Part shown: positions 52,711 through 61,804 of the stretch, one piece after another | Layout: the number at the start of each line of letters is the position of its first letter | How positions within the stretch are numbered: position 1 is the stretch's first letter | Assembly: GCA_026224775.1 (NCBI GenBank) | Contig: JAMFRP010000014.1 | Location: forward strand, 62,001-126,000 | Reading direction: 5' to 3' | Source of the DNA: Bacteroidota bacterium | GTDB lineage: Bacteria; Bacteroidota; Bacteroidia; Sphingobacteriales; Sphingobacteriaceae | Length of the DNA: 64,000 nucleotides | Made by a program: the position numbers and the translations under genes | The notes under the pieces: generated by a model | Seen by the model: the letters and a program-made list of their open reading frames with translations, nothing else | Database searches by the model: none | What the model was told of the DNA's origin: nothing

Positions 52711-53682
52711 TTAACCGGGATTTTTCAAATTGTCTTTTATGTCGGGATGCTGAGCCGGTAGTTTTGTAACTACCATTTCAATCTCGGTTTGTTTTATGGC
52801 CACAGCATACTCTGCCGGTTCAATCTTACTCCCCATTGCTTCCGCATAAACCTGAGTAAACTCTGCACCTATATATAAGATAGCCGAAGTATAATATATC
52901 CATGTAAGTATTACTATGATTGAGCCCGCAGCCCCGTAAGCGGAACTATTAGCAAAGTATTGAATATATTGCCCGATTAAATATTGCCCCAGCATAAATA
53001 GCAAGGCGGTAAATATTGCCCCCGACCTCACATCCCTCCATGAAATTTTAACATCGGGAAGCACTTTAAATATAATAGCAAAAAGCGTAGTAATTACTAT
53101 AAACGTAATAGCAAGGTTAACAACATATATTATAATATGTACACCCGGAAAAAAATACTGTATTTTATTGCTCAAAGCAGAAATCAATATATTTACAATA
53201 AGCGATACAACTAACAAAAAACCAAGGCTACCGATAAGCGAGAACGATAAGAACCTGTTCTGTATTAATTTTAACCATCCTTTTTTAGGTTTAGCCTTAA
53301 CCCGCCAAATGATATTTAAGGAATCTTGTATTTCGACGAACATACTGCTGGCGCCTATCAATAATACAATAACGCCTGAAACTAATGCCGGACCACTTTT
53401 GCTGTGTATGCCATAATTTTTAATAATATCTTTTATTTGGATGGATGCCTGTACACCCATATAATGTTGTACTTGTACATATAACAAATCCCGGTTTGTA
53501 GGATCTCTTAAAAATAGTCCGATGAGCGCCAGTACCAGTACTAATAAAGGCGCGATAGAAAATATGGTATAATATGCCAGCGAAGCACTTAGTTTAAGCC
53601 CATTATCATTAATAAAGCCCATAAATGTGGCCATAATTATTTTCCACCACCGCTTTAAGTATGCTTTTCTTAAAATCTTCAT
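52711..53682 (-). CDS. YihY/BrkB-family inner-membrane protein
   Basis: A 323-aa membrane protein with six hydrophobic segments and the family start NGLKLSASLAYYTIFSIAPL. Other motifs are SMFVEIQDSLNIIWRVKAKP and the C-terminal ILTWIYYTSAILYIGAEFTQ. Once called RNase BN in error; its function (transport or lipid movement) is unsettled. The C-terminal tail is hydrophilic. ATG 53682 is chosen; the frame also opens at a TTG three codons earlier. Confidence 0.9.
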   Translation of the reverse strand: MKILRKAYLKRWWKIIMATFMGFINDNGLKLSASLAYYTIFSIAPLLVLVLALIGLFLRDPTNRDLLYVQVQHYMGVQASIQIKDIIKNYGIHSKSGPALVSGVIVLLIGASSMFVEIQDSLNIIWRVKAKPKKGWLKLIQNRFLSFSLIGSLGFLLVVSLIVNILISALSNKIQYFFPGVHIIIYVVNLAITFIVITTLFAIIFKVLPDVKISWRDVRSGAIFTALLFMLGQYLIGQYIQYFANSSAYGAAGSIIVILTWIYYTSAILYIGAEFTQVYAEAMGSKIEPAEYAVAIKQTEIEMVVTKLPAQHPDIKDNLKNPG

Positions 53683-53799
53683 GCGTATCAAATATATTTG
53701 TAATAAAGGGTATATATGCTTTATTATGATAGCTTTATGTAATAAAACACGTCGCGTATAATAACCACACTTAGTACTAAACTTTAAATCATTAACGCC

Positions 53800-54381
53800 A
53801 TGATAAAAAAGGTGCTTTTTTTGAGCAAACTACTAATACTTATCCCTTTTGCTTTATTCCTTAGCAATTTTAGTGCCTTAGCACAAAAAACTAACGTTTG
53901 GATAGTAAACAACGCCGAGAAGGCTAAAGGAATAGATGCATTATCAGACACTGGTAAAGAGCGGGCAATTGCCCTGTTTAAAGCACTTAAGCATGAGGGT
54001 GTGCAGGTTATTTATATCACCCCTAAAAAAATATCGGCAGAAACCGTGGAGCCCTTGGCTATGCGAGATAAGATTTTACCCCGTGTATATACTGATAGCG
54101 TACAAAAGTTCGCGCAAATTATAAAGCTGAACTTTATTGGCAAAAATGTGCTGATAGTGGCTAATTACGATACAATTATTCCGTTAATATCGGCACTGGG
54201 TGGCGATACACCGTTTGACGAACTGGATAAAGGGGATCACGACCAATTATTTTGCCTAACCATAAAAAGCACTGGCGATGTAGACTGCACCGTGCGGTAT
54301 TACGGCAAAAAGCATCACGTGAACGAGATACCTCAAAGTTATATTTTAGATAATTATTCGCAGGGAATACCGGGGCGATAG
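53800..54381 (+). CDS. Exported histidine-phosphatase-like protein lacking both catalytic His
   Basis: A 193-aa protein with a signal peptide (1-29, FSALAQ). It follows the phosphoglycerate mutase (histidine phosphatase) layout: NVWIVNNAEK where active members have VRHAEK, LSDTGKERA, VIYITPKK for the mid-sheet, and VLIVANYDTIIPLI where active members have VGHSNTIP. Both catalytic His are Asn (Asn38 and Asn122) and the Arg is Asn37, so it is almost certainly not a phosphatase. It may bind a ligand in the periplasm. Its stop is 3 bp from that of the convergent dipeptidase gene. Confidence 0.72.
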   Translation: MIKKVLFLSKLLILIPFALFLSNFSALAQKTNVWIVNNAEKAKGIDALSDTGKERAIALFKALKHEGVQVIYITPKKISAETVEPLAMRDKILPRVYTDSVQKFAQIIKLNFIGKNVLIVANYDTIIPLISALGGDTPFDELDKGDHDQLFCLTIKSTGDVDCTVRYYGKKHHVNEIPQSYILDNYSQGIPGR

Positions 54382-54384
54382 TAA

Positions 54385-55080
54385 TTAGAGATCAGAAAAG
54401 GGAACATCAAGCAGTTCATAATTTTTCCATCCTTTAAAATCAAAATGCCACCACTCGGTTGGTAATTCGGTAAACCCATGTGCTGTCATAACCTTTTTTA
54501 ACAGTGCACGATTTGCGATCTCCTGTTTTGGTAAATCAGTATTATTTGATGCTGCTTTTTTGCTAAAACTGTCGAACCCGGTTGGCATATCCAGTTCTTT
54601 ACCTGTTTTCAGGTCTATCAAACTTAAATCAATGGCGCATCCGCGGTTGTGTTTAGAGCCTTTTGCCGGATCCGCAACAAAATCAGTATCGCGTATCAGG
54701 TTATAAAACTTCACGGTAACCGCATATGGGCGATAAGCATCATAAATTTTCAAGCCCAGCCCCTGAAGTTTTAATGCCGCCTCAACTTCTTTTAATGCAA
54801 GCACAACCGGTAGCCTTGCATAAGCTTTTGCCTGCGGATACATTTTTTGATGTGCAAAGTTGTTGTTTGTGGCATAACGAATGTCCAGCACAATACCTGG
54901 TATATATTTTTTTATTTCTACGAGACGTTTTTCTGAATCAGCTTTAATTTCGTTTTGATAAGCCACATTTGTACTTATTAATAATGCATGGCTGTAAAGC
55001 TGTACCTGCGCGGTTGTTTTACTTATCCCCAAGATGCTTATTACTATTGATATTAAAACAAACCGAACTATGCGCCTCAT
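54385..55080 (-). CDS. ddpX: D-alanyl-D-alanine dipeptidase (VanX/DdpX type)
   Basis: A zinc M15D peptidase that cuts D-Ala-D-Ala. The 231-aa protein has a signal peptide (1-24), Arg117 in YRPY, zinc ligands His144 and Asp151 in SKHNRGCAIDLSL, and catalytic Glu209 with His212 in EWWHFDF. It is exported to the periplasm, so it probably recycles peptidoglycan fragments rather than giving vancomycin resistance; no vanH or vanA genes are present. It lies 18 bp after ald on the same strand. Confidence 0.9.
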   Translation of the reverse strand: MRRIVRFVLISIVISILGISKTTAQVQLYSHALLISTNVAYQNEIKADSEKRLVEIKKYIPGIVLDIRYATNNNFAHQKMYPQAKAYARLPVVLALKEVEAALKLQGLGLKIYDAYRPYAVTVKFYNLIRDTDFVADPAKGSKHNRGCAIDLSLIDLKTGKELDMPTGFDSFSKKAASNNTDLPKQEIANRALLKKVMTAHGFTELPTEWWHFDFKGWKNYELLDVPFSDL

Positions 55081-55098
55081 ATTTTTTATATAGCTTAA

Positions 55099-56325
55099 CT
55101 ATCTATGTGAAACGATAAGCAGATCAAGGTCCTTAGTCGGAATAGAGAACCGCTCGCCAATATATTTACTGGTTAAATGGCCCTGGTAAATATATACGGC
55201 ATTACGCACGCCAGCATTTTGCCATATCACATTTTTAAGACCACCTTGCTCGCCGATGTCCAACAAAATAGGGGCGAAAATATTAGTTAAAGCATAAGTA
55301 GCGGTACGGGCAACCCGGGATGCTATGTTTGGTACGCAATAATGGATCACGTCATACTTGCGGAAAACCGGATGAGTATGGTTTGTGATCTCGGATGTTT
55401 CAAAACAACCACCCTGGTCAATACTTACATCAATAATTACCGAATCGCGTTTCATTTTACTAACCGTTGTTTCTGATATGATGCAAGGGCTGCGGCCGTC
55501 TTCGGCCCGCATGGCGCCTATGGCTACATCGCAAGTGGTAATGGCTTTTTCTAAAACTATAGGCTGCACTACAGAGGTAAATATCCGTGTACCAATATTA
55601 TTTTGCAGACGACGAAGTTTATAAATTGATGGATCAAACACCTTTACCTCGGCTCCTAACGATATGGCAGTTCGGGCAGCGTATTCGCCTACTGTACCGG
55701 CACCTAATATTACAATTTCGGTTGGTGGTACACCGGTAATACCGCCTAGCATCAACCCCTTGCCTTCAAAAACATTGCTCAGGTATTCAGCGGCTATTAA
55801 TATGGATGTTGCGCCAACAATCTCGCTCATGGCTCGCACAACTGTTAATGATCCGCCCTCGTCCTGTAAATGCTCAAAGCAAAGCGCGGTAATTTTTTTA
55901 TTAAGCAAGGCCTGTAAACAATCCGGCCTTAGTGTCGAGAGCTGTAGAGCAGATATTAGGATTTGTCCGGGTTTCATCATTTCAATTTCGCTTAGCGTAG
56001 GCGGAGCTATTTTGATGATGATATCAGCTTCGTAAATTTTTCGGGTATCGTGAACAATTAAGGCCCCTTGTTCGCTATAATCTTTATCCGAAAAATTAGC
56101 GGCTTGCCCGGCATTGCTTTCCAGCATTACATTATGCCCATTGTTTACCAATAGCGCAACGGACAAAGGCGTAAGCGGAATACGATTTTCCTGGAAGGAA
56201 ACTTCTTTTGGGATACCTATGTATAATTGATTTTTTTGAGCCTTAACCTCCAACATCGACTCCTGCGGCTGCATCATTGCCTGCTTGGCAATATCAGAAA
56301 ACCCACTGTATTTCCCTGAACTCAT
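55099..56325 (-). CDS. ald: Alanine dehydrogenase
   Basis: Interconverts L-alanine and pyruvate plus ammonia with NAD. The 408-aa protein has an N-terminal extension of about 35 residues compared with the usual 370, then IGIPKEVSFQENRIPLTPLS, HLQDEGGSLTVVRAMSEI, and the Rossmann stretch VILGAGTVGEYAART. Other family members (transhydrogenase alpha, saccharopine dehydrogenase) share the fold; the NAD-binding and substrate motifs favour Ald. It lies between tsaE and ddpX. Confidence 0.88.
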   Translation of the reverse strand: MSSGKYSGFSDIAKQAMMQPQESMLEVKAQKNQLYIGIPKEVSFQENRIPLTPLSVALLVNNGHNVMLESNAGQAANFSDKDYSEQGALIVHDTRKIYEADIIIKIAPPTLSEIEMMKPGQILISALQLSTLRPDCLQALLNKKITALCFEHLQDEGGSLTVVRAMSEIVGATSILIAAEYLSNVFEGKGLMLGGITGVPPTEIVILGAGTVGEYAARTAISLGAEVKVFDPSIYKLRRLQNNIGTRIFTSVVQPIVLEKAITTCDVAIGAMRAEDGRSPCIISETTVSKMKRDSVIIDVSIDQGGCFETSEITNHTHPVFRKYDVIHYCVPNIASRVARTATYALTNIFAPILLDIGEQGGLKNVIWQNAGVRNAVYIYQGHLTSKYIGERFSIPTKDLDLLIVSHR

Positions 56326-56378
56326 TTTGGTCTATTTTCTGGATGTTGAAGATAGGAAAAAAAAGGATTATTGTTAAA

Positions 56379-56795
56379 CTAAATATGCTTAACAGTTATA
56401 TACCTGCCACCATCCGCAACAACCTGGATGTTTATGTTGATGTAGTTTTCAGGCAACAACTCCGGCATCTTTTCGGGCCATTCAATAAAGCAATAATTAC
56501 CGGAGTACAGGTATTCTTCAAAGCCCATATCCATCGCTTCGGTTTCTGTTTTAAGGCGATAAAAATCAAAATGGTAAATGGTATTGTTTGCCGCCCTGTA
56601 CTCATTTACAATAGCAAATGTAGGACTTGAGATATTATCAGTAACGCCTAATGATTTGCATAACGACTTTATGAGCGTGGTTTTACCCGCCCCCATATCG
56701 CCGTAAAAAAGAAAAACGAGGTTGTTGGATGCAAAGGATAAGATAGATGCGGCTGTAGCATCCAATTCATCAAGGGTGTTTATGAGCAATTCCAT
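56379..56795 (-). CDS. tsaE: tRNA threonylcarbamoyladenosine biosynthesis ATPase TsaE
   Basis: Part of the complex making t6A at position 37 of ANN-decoding tRNAs. The 138-aa protein has Walker A GDMGAGKTT (about 32-40), NISSPTFAIVNEY and the C-terminal FIEWPEKMPELLPENYI. Length is normal. It lies 53 bp before ald and 15 bp after the toxin gene. Confidence 0.95.
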   Translation of the reverse strand: MELLINTLDELDATAASILSFASNNLVFLFYGDMGAGKTTLIKSLCKSLGVTDNISSPTFAIVNEYRAANNTIYHFDFYRLKTETEAMDMGFEEYLYSGNYCFIEWPEKMPELLPENYININIQVVADGGRYITVKHI

Positions 56796-56810
56796 ACGCC
56801 AAAAATAAGA

Positions 56811-57125
56811 CTAAATATTTTCACTTTTTTCTTCCCAGATCTTAGGATTTCTACTGGTGTGTATTGTTGCAAATATCTCTACAGTATCATTTGCCTCATC
56901 AATAATATAATGAATTAAAAAAGGGAATTTTTTGACGAGATTACACCTTACATCATGATACCTTATCCTGTAGCTATAAGCACTCTGCTTAAGTGATGTG
57001 ATTTGTTTTTTTATGTTTTTCTGAAAACGCAAACCAAGACCCGGCACCTGTTTATTATACCATGCGGTAGTTTCTAAGATATCGGAGAAAGCCTCATCTT
57101 TAATCTTTACTTTAAAAGATTTCAT
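56811..57125 (-). CDS. RelE/ParE-family toxin
   Basis: A 104-aa protein with the ParE-type fold pattern: DEAFSDILETTAWYNKQVPG, then FQKNIKKQI, YSYRIRYHDVRCNLVKKFPF and the end IFATIHTSRNPKIW, where H-x2-R-x-P-x2-W is a ParE signature. It would poison gyrase or cut mRNA in the ribosome. It is paired with an antitoxin gene 3 bp upstream. Confidence 0.85.
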   Translation of the reverse strand: MKSFKVKIKDEAFSDILETTAWYNKQVPGLGLRFQKNIKKQITSLKQSAYSYRIRYHDVRCNLVKKFPFLIHYIIDEANDTVEIFATIHTSRNPKIWEEKSENI

Positions 57126-57128
57126 TCA

Positions 57129-57353
57129 TTACGACAATTTCTTAGCGACTTCGTCCCAATCGAGCATGGATTCTGGGCTTTCTTTTGCCCTTTTTACACG
57201 ACCCATTACTAATTGCTGATGCTCGACAGGAATCGGTAAATTTTCAGTCCATATCAACTCATTCAATTGTAATTTCTCTTTAGGTGAGAGCTGTTTTACT
57301 GCTTCAATGATTTGTTGAAAATTGACTTGAATATTAATTTTTGCAACATCCAT
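57129..57353 (-). CDS. Antitoxin of the RelE/ParE pair
   Basis: A 74-aa antitoxin-like protein: helical N-terminus INIQVNFQQIIEAVKQLSPK, middle ELIWTENLP, and the C-terminal SPESMLDWDEVAKKLS typical of addiction-module components (TIGR02574-like) that bind a RelE-like toxin. It is first in the pair, as expected, and probably represses it. The pair lies between porX and tsaE. Confidence 0.83.
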   Translation of the reverse strand: MDVAKINIQVNFQQIIEAVKQLSPKEKLQLNELIWTENLPIPVEHQQLVMGRVKRAKESPESMLDWDEVAKKLS

Positions 57354-57420
57354 ATCTAATTTATTTGATGGTGAATCAAAAATATAAATAAACTTTGTTA
57401 TTGTTAATCGTATTTATATC

Positions 57421-57497
57421 CTTGTGTCATTCTAATATCCCTTTTGTCATTCTTCGCTCCGCTCAGAATGACAAAAGGGATATTAGAATGACACAAG
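57421..57497. repeat. Perfect 33-bp hairpin repeat next to the TA module, GTCATTC type copy 2
   Basis: Arms 57421-57453 and 57465-57497 are exact reverse complements around an 11-nt loop. The centre (CATTCTTCGCTCCGCTCAGA) matches the inner right arm of the 161-248 repeat. Its right edge is 2 bp from the porX stop codon, so it probably also ends porX transcription. Confidence 0.85.
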
Positions 57498-57499
57498 GG

Positions 57500-59053
57500 C
57501 TATTTCGGCCCGTAGGTAGCAATAGGTATGATCATTTCTTCTAATGAGATACCGCCATGCTGGAATGTTTCGTTATAAAAGTTAACAAAATGGTTGTAGT
57601 TGTTTGGGTAAACAAAATAACCGTCTTCCTTAGCAAATACAAAGCTTGAGCTTACATGCAATTTAGGCAGCATAGCATCATGCGGGTTACGAATGTGGAA
57701 TACATCTTTAGCATTAAAGTTTAAGTTACGGCCTTGTTTGTAACGTAAGTTGGTATTGGTGTTTCTGTCGCCGATGATTTTACTTGGTTTTCTTACACGG
57801 ATAGTACCATGATCGGTAGTTATGACCACACGAACTTGTTTCGATGCTAAAAACTTAAGTAACTCAAACAGCGGAGAATGCTCAAACCAGGAAAGTGTTA
57901 ATGAGCGATAAGCAGAATCATCACTCGCCAACTCACGGATCATTTGCATATCTGTACGGGCATGCGACAGCATATCCACAAAATTATAAACAACCACGTT
58001 CAGGTCGTTATTCATCAGATTGCTTACTGATTCATTCAACGCCCTACCTTCGTCAATATTCAGGATTTTGTGATACGACAGTTTGATGTCTTTACGAACC
58101 ACACGTTTCACCTGGTCGGCAATAAAATCCGCCTCAAATAAATTCTTACCGCCTTCATCTTCATCATTCTGCCACATTTGCGGGTAACGGCGTTCCATTT
58201 CCAACGGCATCAAACCGGAGAAGATAGCGTTACGGGCATATTGCGTAGCGGTAGGTAAAATACTGTAATAAGTATCCTCTTCCTCTAATCTAAAATATTC
58301 AGAGATAATCGGGTTAATGATCTTAAACTGATCATACCTTAAATTATCAATCAAGATAAAAAACACAGGTCCTTTACCATCCAGTTTAGGGAAAACCTTC
58401 TTTTTAAATAACTGCGGTGAGCTTGTTGGCGCGGTATCTGGATTTTTAATCCAGTCCAGATAATTACGTTCCACAAATTTGCAGAACTGGGTATTGGCTT
58501 CGGCTTTTTGCAGGGTTAAAATTTCGTGCATGCCGCTATCCTGCAATTGTTGCAGCTCAAGCTCCCAATAAATTAGCTTTTTGTAAACATCAACCCACTC
58601 CTGGTGACTCAGGTTATCATTAAGTGTCATGCCCAGGTTACGGAAGTCTTGCTGATAGGCCATGGTGGTTTTTTCAGTTACCAGGCGTTTGTTATCCGTA
58701 AGTTTTTTAATAGTAAGCAGTATTTGCTTGGGGTGTACGGGTTTTATCAGGTAGTCGTCAATTTTGGAGCCGATGGCATCCTCCATCAAATACTCTTCCT
58801 CATTTTTAGTGATGAGCACGATAGGCACATCATTATTAATGTTTTTAATTTGCGATAAGGTTTCCAATCCGGTTAAGCCGGGCATATTCTCATCTAAAAA
58901 AACAAGGTCGAAAAAATTATTTTTGAAGGCTTCCACCGCATCCATACCGTTGGTTACGGTGGTTACTTTGTATCCTTTTTCGTTTAAAAATAAAATGTGG
59001 GGTCTCAACAAATCAATCTCGTCATCCGCCCACAATATGGTTGTATCTTGCAT
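57500..59053 (-). CDS. porX: PorX, response regulator with PglZ phosphodiesterase domain
   Basis: Two-component regulator of the type IX secretion system, partner of the PorY kinase. The 517-aa protein has a receiver (about 5-118: Asp10/Asp11, phospho-acceptor Asp54 in VFLDENMPG, Thr82, Lys104 in LIKPVHP), a helical linker, and a PglZ/alkaline-phosphatase-like domain with FILIDNLRYDQF and VITTDHGT metal motifs. In Porphyromonas it cuts cyclic and linear oligonucleotides. porY is not in this window. It is divergent from the HD gene. Confidence 0.95.
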   Translation of the reverse strand: MQDTTILWADDEIDLLRPHILFLNEKGYKVTTVTNGMDAVEAFKNNFFDLVFLDENMPGLTGLETLSQIKNINNDVPIVLITKNEEEYLMEDAIGSKIDDYLIKPVHPKQILLTIKKLTDNKRLVTEKTTMAYQQDFRNLGMTLNDNLSHQEWVDVYKKLIYWELELQQLQDSGMHEILTLQKAEANTQFCKFVERNYLDWIKNPDTAPTSSPQLFKKKVFPKLDGKGPVFFILIDNLRYDQFKIINPIISEYFRLEEEDTYYSILPTATQYARNAIFSGLMPLEMERRYPQMWQNDEDEGGKNLFEADFIADQVKRVVRKDIKLSYHKILNIDEGRALNESVSNLMNNDLNVVVYNFVDMLSHARTDMQMIRELASDDSAYRSLTLSWFEHSPLFELLKFLASKQVRVVITTDHGTIRVRKPSKIIGDRNTNTNLRYKQGRNLNFNAKDVFHIRNPHDAMLPKLHVSSSFVFAKEDGYFVYPNNYNHFVNFYNETFQHGGISLEEMIIPIATYGPK

Positions 59054-59254
59054 GGTATATAGTTAAAGTCTGAATCAGAATTAATATGATTCAAAAATTT
59101 ACAACATTTTTCAATTCTATAGTTCTGTAAATTCTGATCTTATAACCTTTAAGCAGGGCATTTGTTGTTGCTATTAAAGGTATTAACAAAATTTTAACAA
59201 ATATAAGACAACGTTGTACCTTTACTTCACATTTTTGCAGGATATATAAATACA

Positions 59255-60481
59255 TTGAATAAAAAGAAAATTATAAACGATCCGGTTTACGGGTTTATCA
59301 GCATCCCGTCAGACCTTGTGTTCGACCTGATAGAACATCCTTATTTTCAACGCTTAAGGTATATCAAGCAATTGGGCATGACGCATTTGGTTTATCCTGG
59401 CGCTTTACATACCCGGTTTCACCATGCTTTGGGCGCATTGCATTTAATGAGCCTGGCTGTTGAAACTTTGCGCTATAAAGGCCAAATTATAACCGAAGCG
59501 GAGGAAGAAGCTGTTAGCGTAGCCATATTATTACATGATATTGGCCATGGCCCGTTCTCACATGCCTTAGAGCAAATCATTGTCGATGGGGTTTGGCACG
59601 AGGACATTTCCAAATTGTTGATGAATGAGCTGAATAAACAATTTGATGGCCGTTTAACCATGGCGATTGAAATATTTAACGGCACTTATTCAAAAAACTT
59701 TTTGCACCAGTTAGTATCCAGTCAGCTGGATATGGACCGCATGGATTATTTGAACCGGGACAGTTTTTTTACTGGTGTATCCGAAGGCGTGATCAGCTCC
59801 GATCGTATTATTAAAATGCTTAACGTGGTTGATGACCATGTTGTGGTGGAAGAGAAGGGCATCTACTCGATAGAAAAGTTCCTGATCGCCCGCAGGCTGA
59901 TGTACTGGCAGGTGTATCTGCATAAAACAGTGATAGCCGCAGAAGTGCAGCTAACTAAGATATTAAAACGTGCCCGCGAAGTAGCCTTAATGGGCGACCA
60001 ACTAAATTGTACCCCGGCATTAAACCATTTCCTGGTAAACAGCATCAATAGTGAGGTATTTATTTTGGAGGATAGGAACCTGCAAACTTTTGCCGGTTTG
60101 GATGACACAGATATTATGGCGGCGATAAAGGTTTGGGAAGGCAGCAAAGATTTTGTTTTATCAAAATTATGCCGCGATCTGATACAAAGGAATTTATATC
60201 ACGTAGACATAACGAATGAACTGCCGGACCAAAAAAGAGTAGACGATTTGACGGCTAAGGTTGCGGAAAAGTATGGCATAAGCATTCATGATGCATCATA
60301 TTTTGTTTTTACAGATGACGTGCGCAACAATGCGTATAAAACCGGAGATGGAAGCATACTTATTTTGATGAAGAACGGCACCGTGAAGGATATTACAGCT
60401 GCCAGCGATAATTCAAACCTTGAAGCATTAGCTAAAACTGTAAAAAAATATATCCTATGCTATCCAAAGGATTTAGTTTAA
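59255..60481 (+). CDS. HD-domain phosphohydrolase (SAMHD1/dNTPase-like)
   Basis: A 408-aa cytoplasmic HD protein: INDPVYGFISIPSDLVFDLI, QRLRYIKQLGM, HTRFHHALGALH, then the HD pair in LLHDIGHGPFSHALE and a further Asp in DMDRMDYLNRDS. This order matches the SAMHD1-type dNTP triphosphohydrolases; substrate not proven. There is no nearby ATG; the start is a TTG at 59255 (MNKKKIIND), since the next Met lies within the conserved core. It is conserved next to the lipid A genes in this group. Confidence 0.88.
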   Translation: MNKKKIINDPVYGFISIPSDLVFDLIEHPYFQRLRYIKQLGMTHLVYPGALHTRFHHALGALHLMSLAVETLRYKGQIITEAEEEAVSVAILLHDIGHGPFSHALEQIIVDGVWHEDISKLLMNELNKQFDGRLTMAIEIFNGTYSKNFLHQLVSSQLDMDRMDYLNRDSFFTGVSEGVISSDRIIKMLNVVDDHVVVEEKGIYSIEKFLIARRLMYWQVYLHKTVIAAEVQLTKILKRAREVALMGDQLNCTPALNHFLVNSINSEVFILEDRNLQTFAGLDDTDIMAAIKVWEGSKDFVLSKLCRDLIQRNLYHVDITNELPDQKRVDDLTAKVAEKYGISIHDASYFVFTDDVRNNAYKTGDGSILILMKNGTVKDITAASDNSNLEALAKTVKKYILCYPKDLV

Positions 60482-60485
60482 GGCT

Positions 60486-60588
60486 TCCGTCAAAAGCCCC
60501 CTCTAAATCTCCCCCGGTTGGGGAGACTTTGACTTCAGTCTCTATTAAAAACCCTCCCTTCCGGGGAGGGTTGGGTGGGGCTTTTGGA
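60486..60588. repeat. Compound palindromic repeat between the HD gene and lpxD
   Basis: Outer arms CAAAAGCCCC (60491-60500) and GGGGCTTTTG (60577-60586) enclose two smaller hairpins, CTCCCC/GGGGAG (60509-60525) and ACCCTCCC/GGGAGGGT (60551-60571). The nested shape could form a three-way junction. The C-rich sequence is unlike the AT-rich surroundings. Confidence 0.75.
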
Positions 60589-60691
60589 TAATATTTAGTT
60601 TAAACTTTGATTATCTGCGATTTAACTATCTGATAAAATTAAATTATCTGTATTAATTAAAGCATAAACAGGCCACTTAACCAACCAATTA

Positions 60692-60726
60692 TAAATTTGC
60701 CACTTTAGTTTTAACCCTTAAATTTG
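60692..60726 (+). promoter_or_regulatory. Tandem TAAATTTG elements upstream of lpxD
   Basis: TAAATTTG occurs at 60692-60699 and 60719-60726, 27 bp apart; both match TAnnTTTG. The first would give a leader of about 25 nt. The TTTG of the first lies 19 nt from the second, the right gap for a -33 element, but then transcription would start at or after the ATG at 60731. The first is the better candidate. Confidence 0.45.
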
Positions 60727-60730
60727 CCGG

Positions 60731-61777
60731 ATGCAATTTACTGCGCAACAGATAGCTGCTTTGCTTAACGGAACAGTTGAGGGTAACCCTTCGGCTGCGG
60801 TTAGTCAGCTGGCTAAAATAGAAGAAGCTACCGAAGGCTCGCTTTCGTTTTTGGCGAACCCCAAGTATGAGCAGTACCTGTATACCACAGATGCCTCGAT
60901 TGTTATTGTTAACAATGATCAGCAATTGGCTGAAAAGGTTAAGGCAACGCTTATCCGCGTTGAAAATGCTTATACAGCTATATCAGTATTATTAGAGATC
61001 TATAACAAATTTAAACTCGACAAATCGGGTATTGAAGACCCACACTTTATACACCCAACCGCCAAAATCGGTAAAGATGTATATATAGGCGCTTTTAGCT
61101 ATATCGGCCCGAATGTTAAAGTTGGCGATAACTGCAAAATATACCCCAATAGCTATATTGGTGATGATGCTGTTTTGGGTGATAACGTTACACTGTTTTC
61201 CGGCGTAAAAGTTTACTTTGACTCCAAATTGGGTAACAACGTAATTATCCATTCGGGAGCGGTGATCGGGAGCGATGGATTTGGTTTTGCACCTACCGCC
61301 GATGGATCGTACAAAAAAATTAGCCAGATAGGCAATGTTGTGATAGAAGATGACGTTGAAGTAGGCTCAAATACAACAATCGACAGGGCAACCATGGGCT
61401 CAACCATTATACGCAAGGGTGTAAAGTTAGATAACCTGGTACAGATAGCCCATAATGTTGAAATTGGTATAAATACCGTTATTGCCGCGCAAACAGGCGT
61501 ATCGGGCAGTACTAAAATAGGCGAGCGTGTTATTTTAGGCGGGCAGGTTGGTATTGTTGGGCATATTAATGTACCCAACGGCACACAAATGCAGGCACAA
61601 TCCGGCTTAAGCCGATCTATAAAAGAAGAAAATCAAAAATGGGCGGGTTCACCAGCCTCAACATATAGCTCGCACATGCGATCACAGGTAGCCTTAACCC
61701 GCTTGCCTGAATTGGAAAAAAGAGTTTTAGAGTTAGAAAAGATTATTGCAGAACTGCAAAAAGCAAAGACTGATTAA
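60731..61777 (+). CDS. lpxD: UDP-3-O-acylglucosamine N-acyltransferase LpxD
   Basis: Third step of lipid A synthesis: adds a second acyl chain to UDP-3-O-acylglucosamine. The 348-aa protein has the N-terminal uridine-binding domain ([20 protein letters not shown]) and the left-handed beta-helix of hexapeptide repeats ([39 protein letters not shown] with catalytic His), and a C-terminal coiled coil ([15 protein letters not shown]). Cytoplasmic. It is 27 bp before lpxC/fabZ, first of the lpxD-lpxC/fabZ-lpxA operon. Confidence 0.96.
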   Translation: MQFTAQQIAALLNGTVEGNPSAAVSQLAKIEEATEGSLSFLANPKYEQYLYTTDASIVIVNNDQQLAEKVKATLIRVENAYTAISVLLEIYNKFKLDKSGIEDPHFIHPTAKIGKDVYIGAFSYIGPNVKVGDNCKIYPNSYIGDDAVLGDNVTLFSGVKVYFDSKLGNNVIIHSGAVIGSDGFGFAPTADGSYKKISQIGNVVIEDDVEVGSNTTIDRATMGSTIIRKGVKLDNLVQIAHNVEIGINTVIAAQTGVSGSTKIGERVILGGQVGIVGHINVPNGTQMQAQSGLSRSIKEENQKWAGSPASTYSSHMRSQVALTRLPELEKRVLELEKIIAELQKAKTD

Positions 61778-61804
61778 CATTGCATTGCAGTTAATATTTA
61801 AGTT

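Noticed and set aside
54385..55080. Vancomycin resistance locus
   Set aside because: A VanX-type dipeptidase alone is not a resistance cassette: no VanH, D-Ala-D-Lac ligase or VanRS is present, and the protein is exported.
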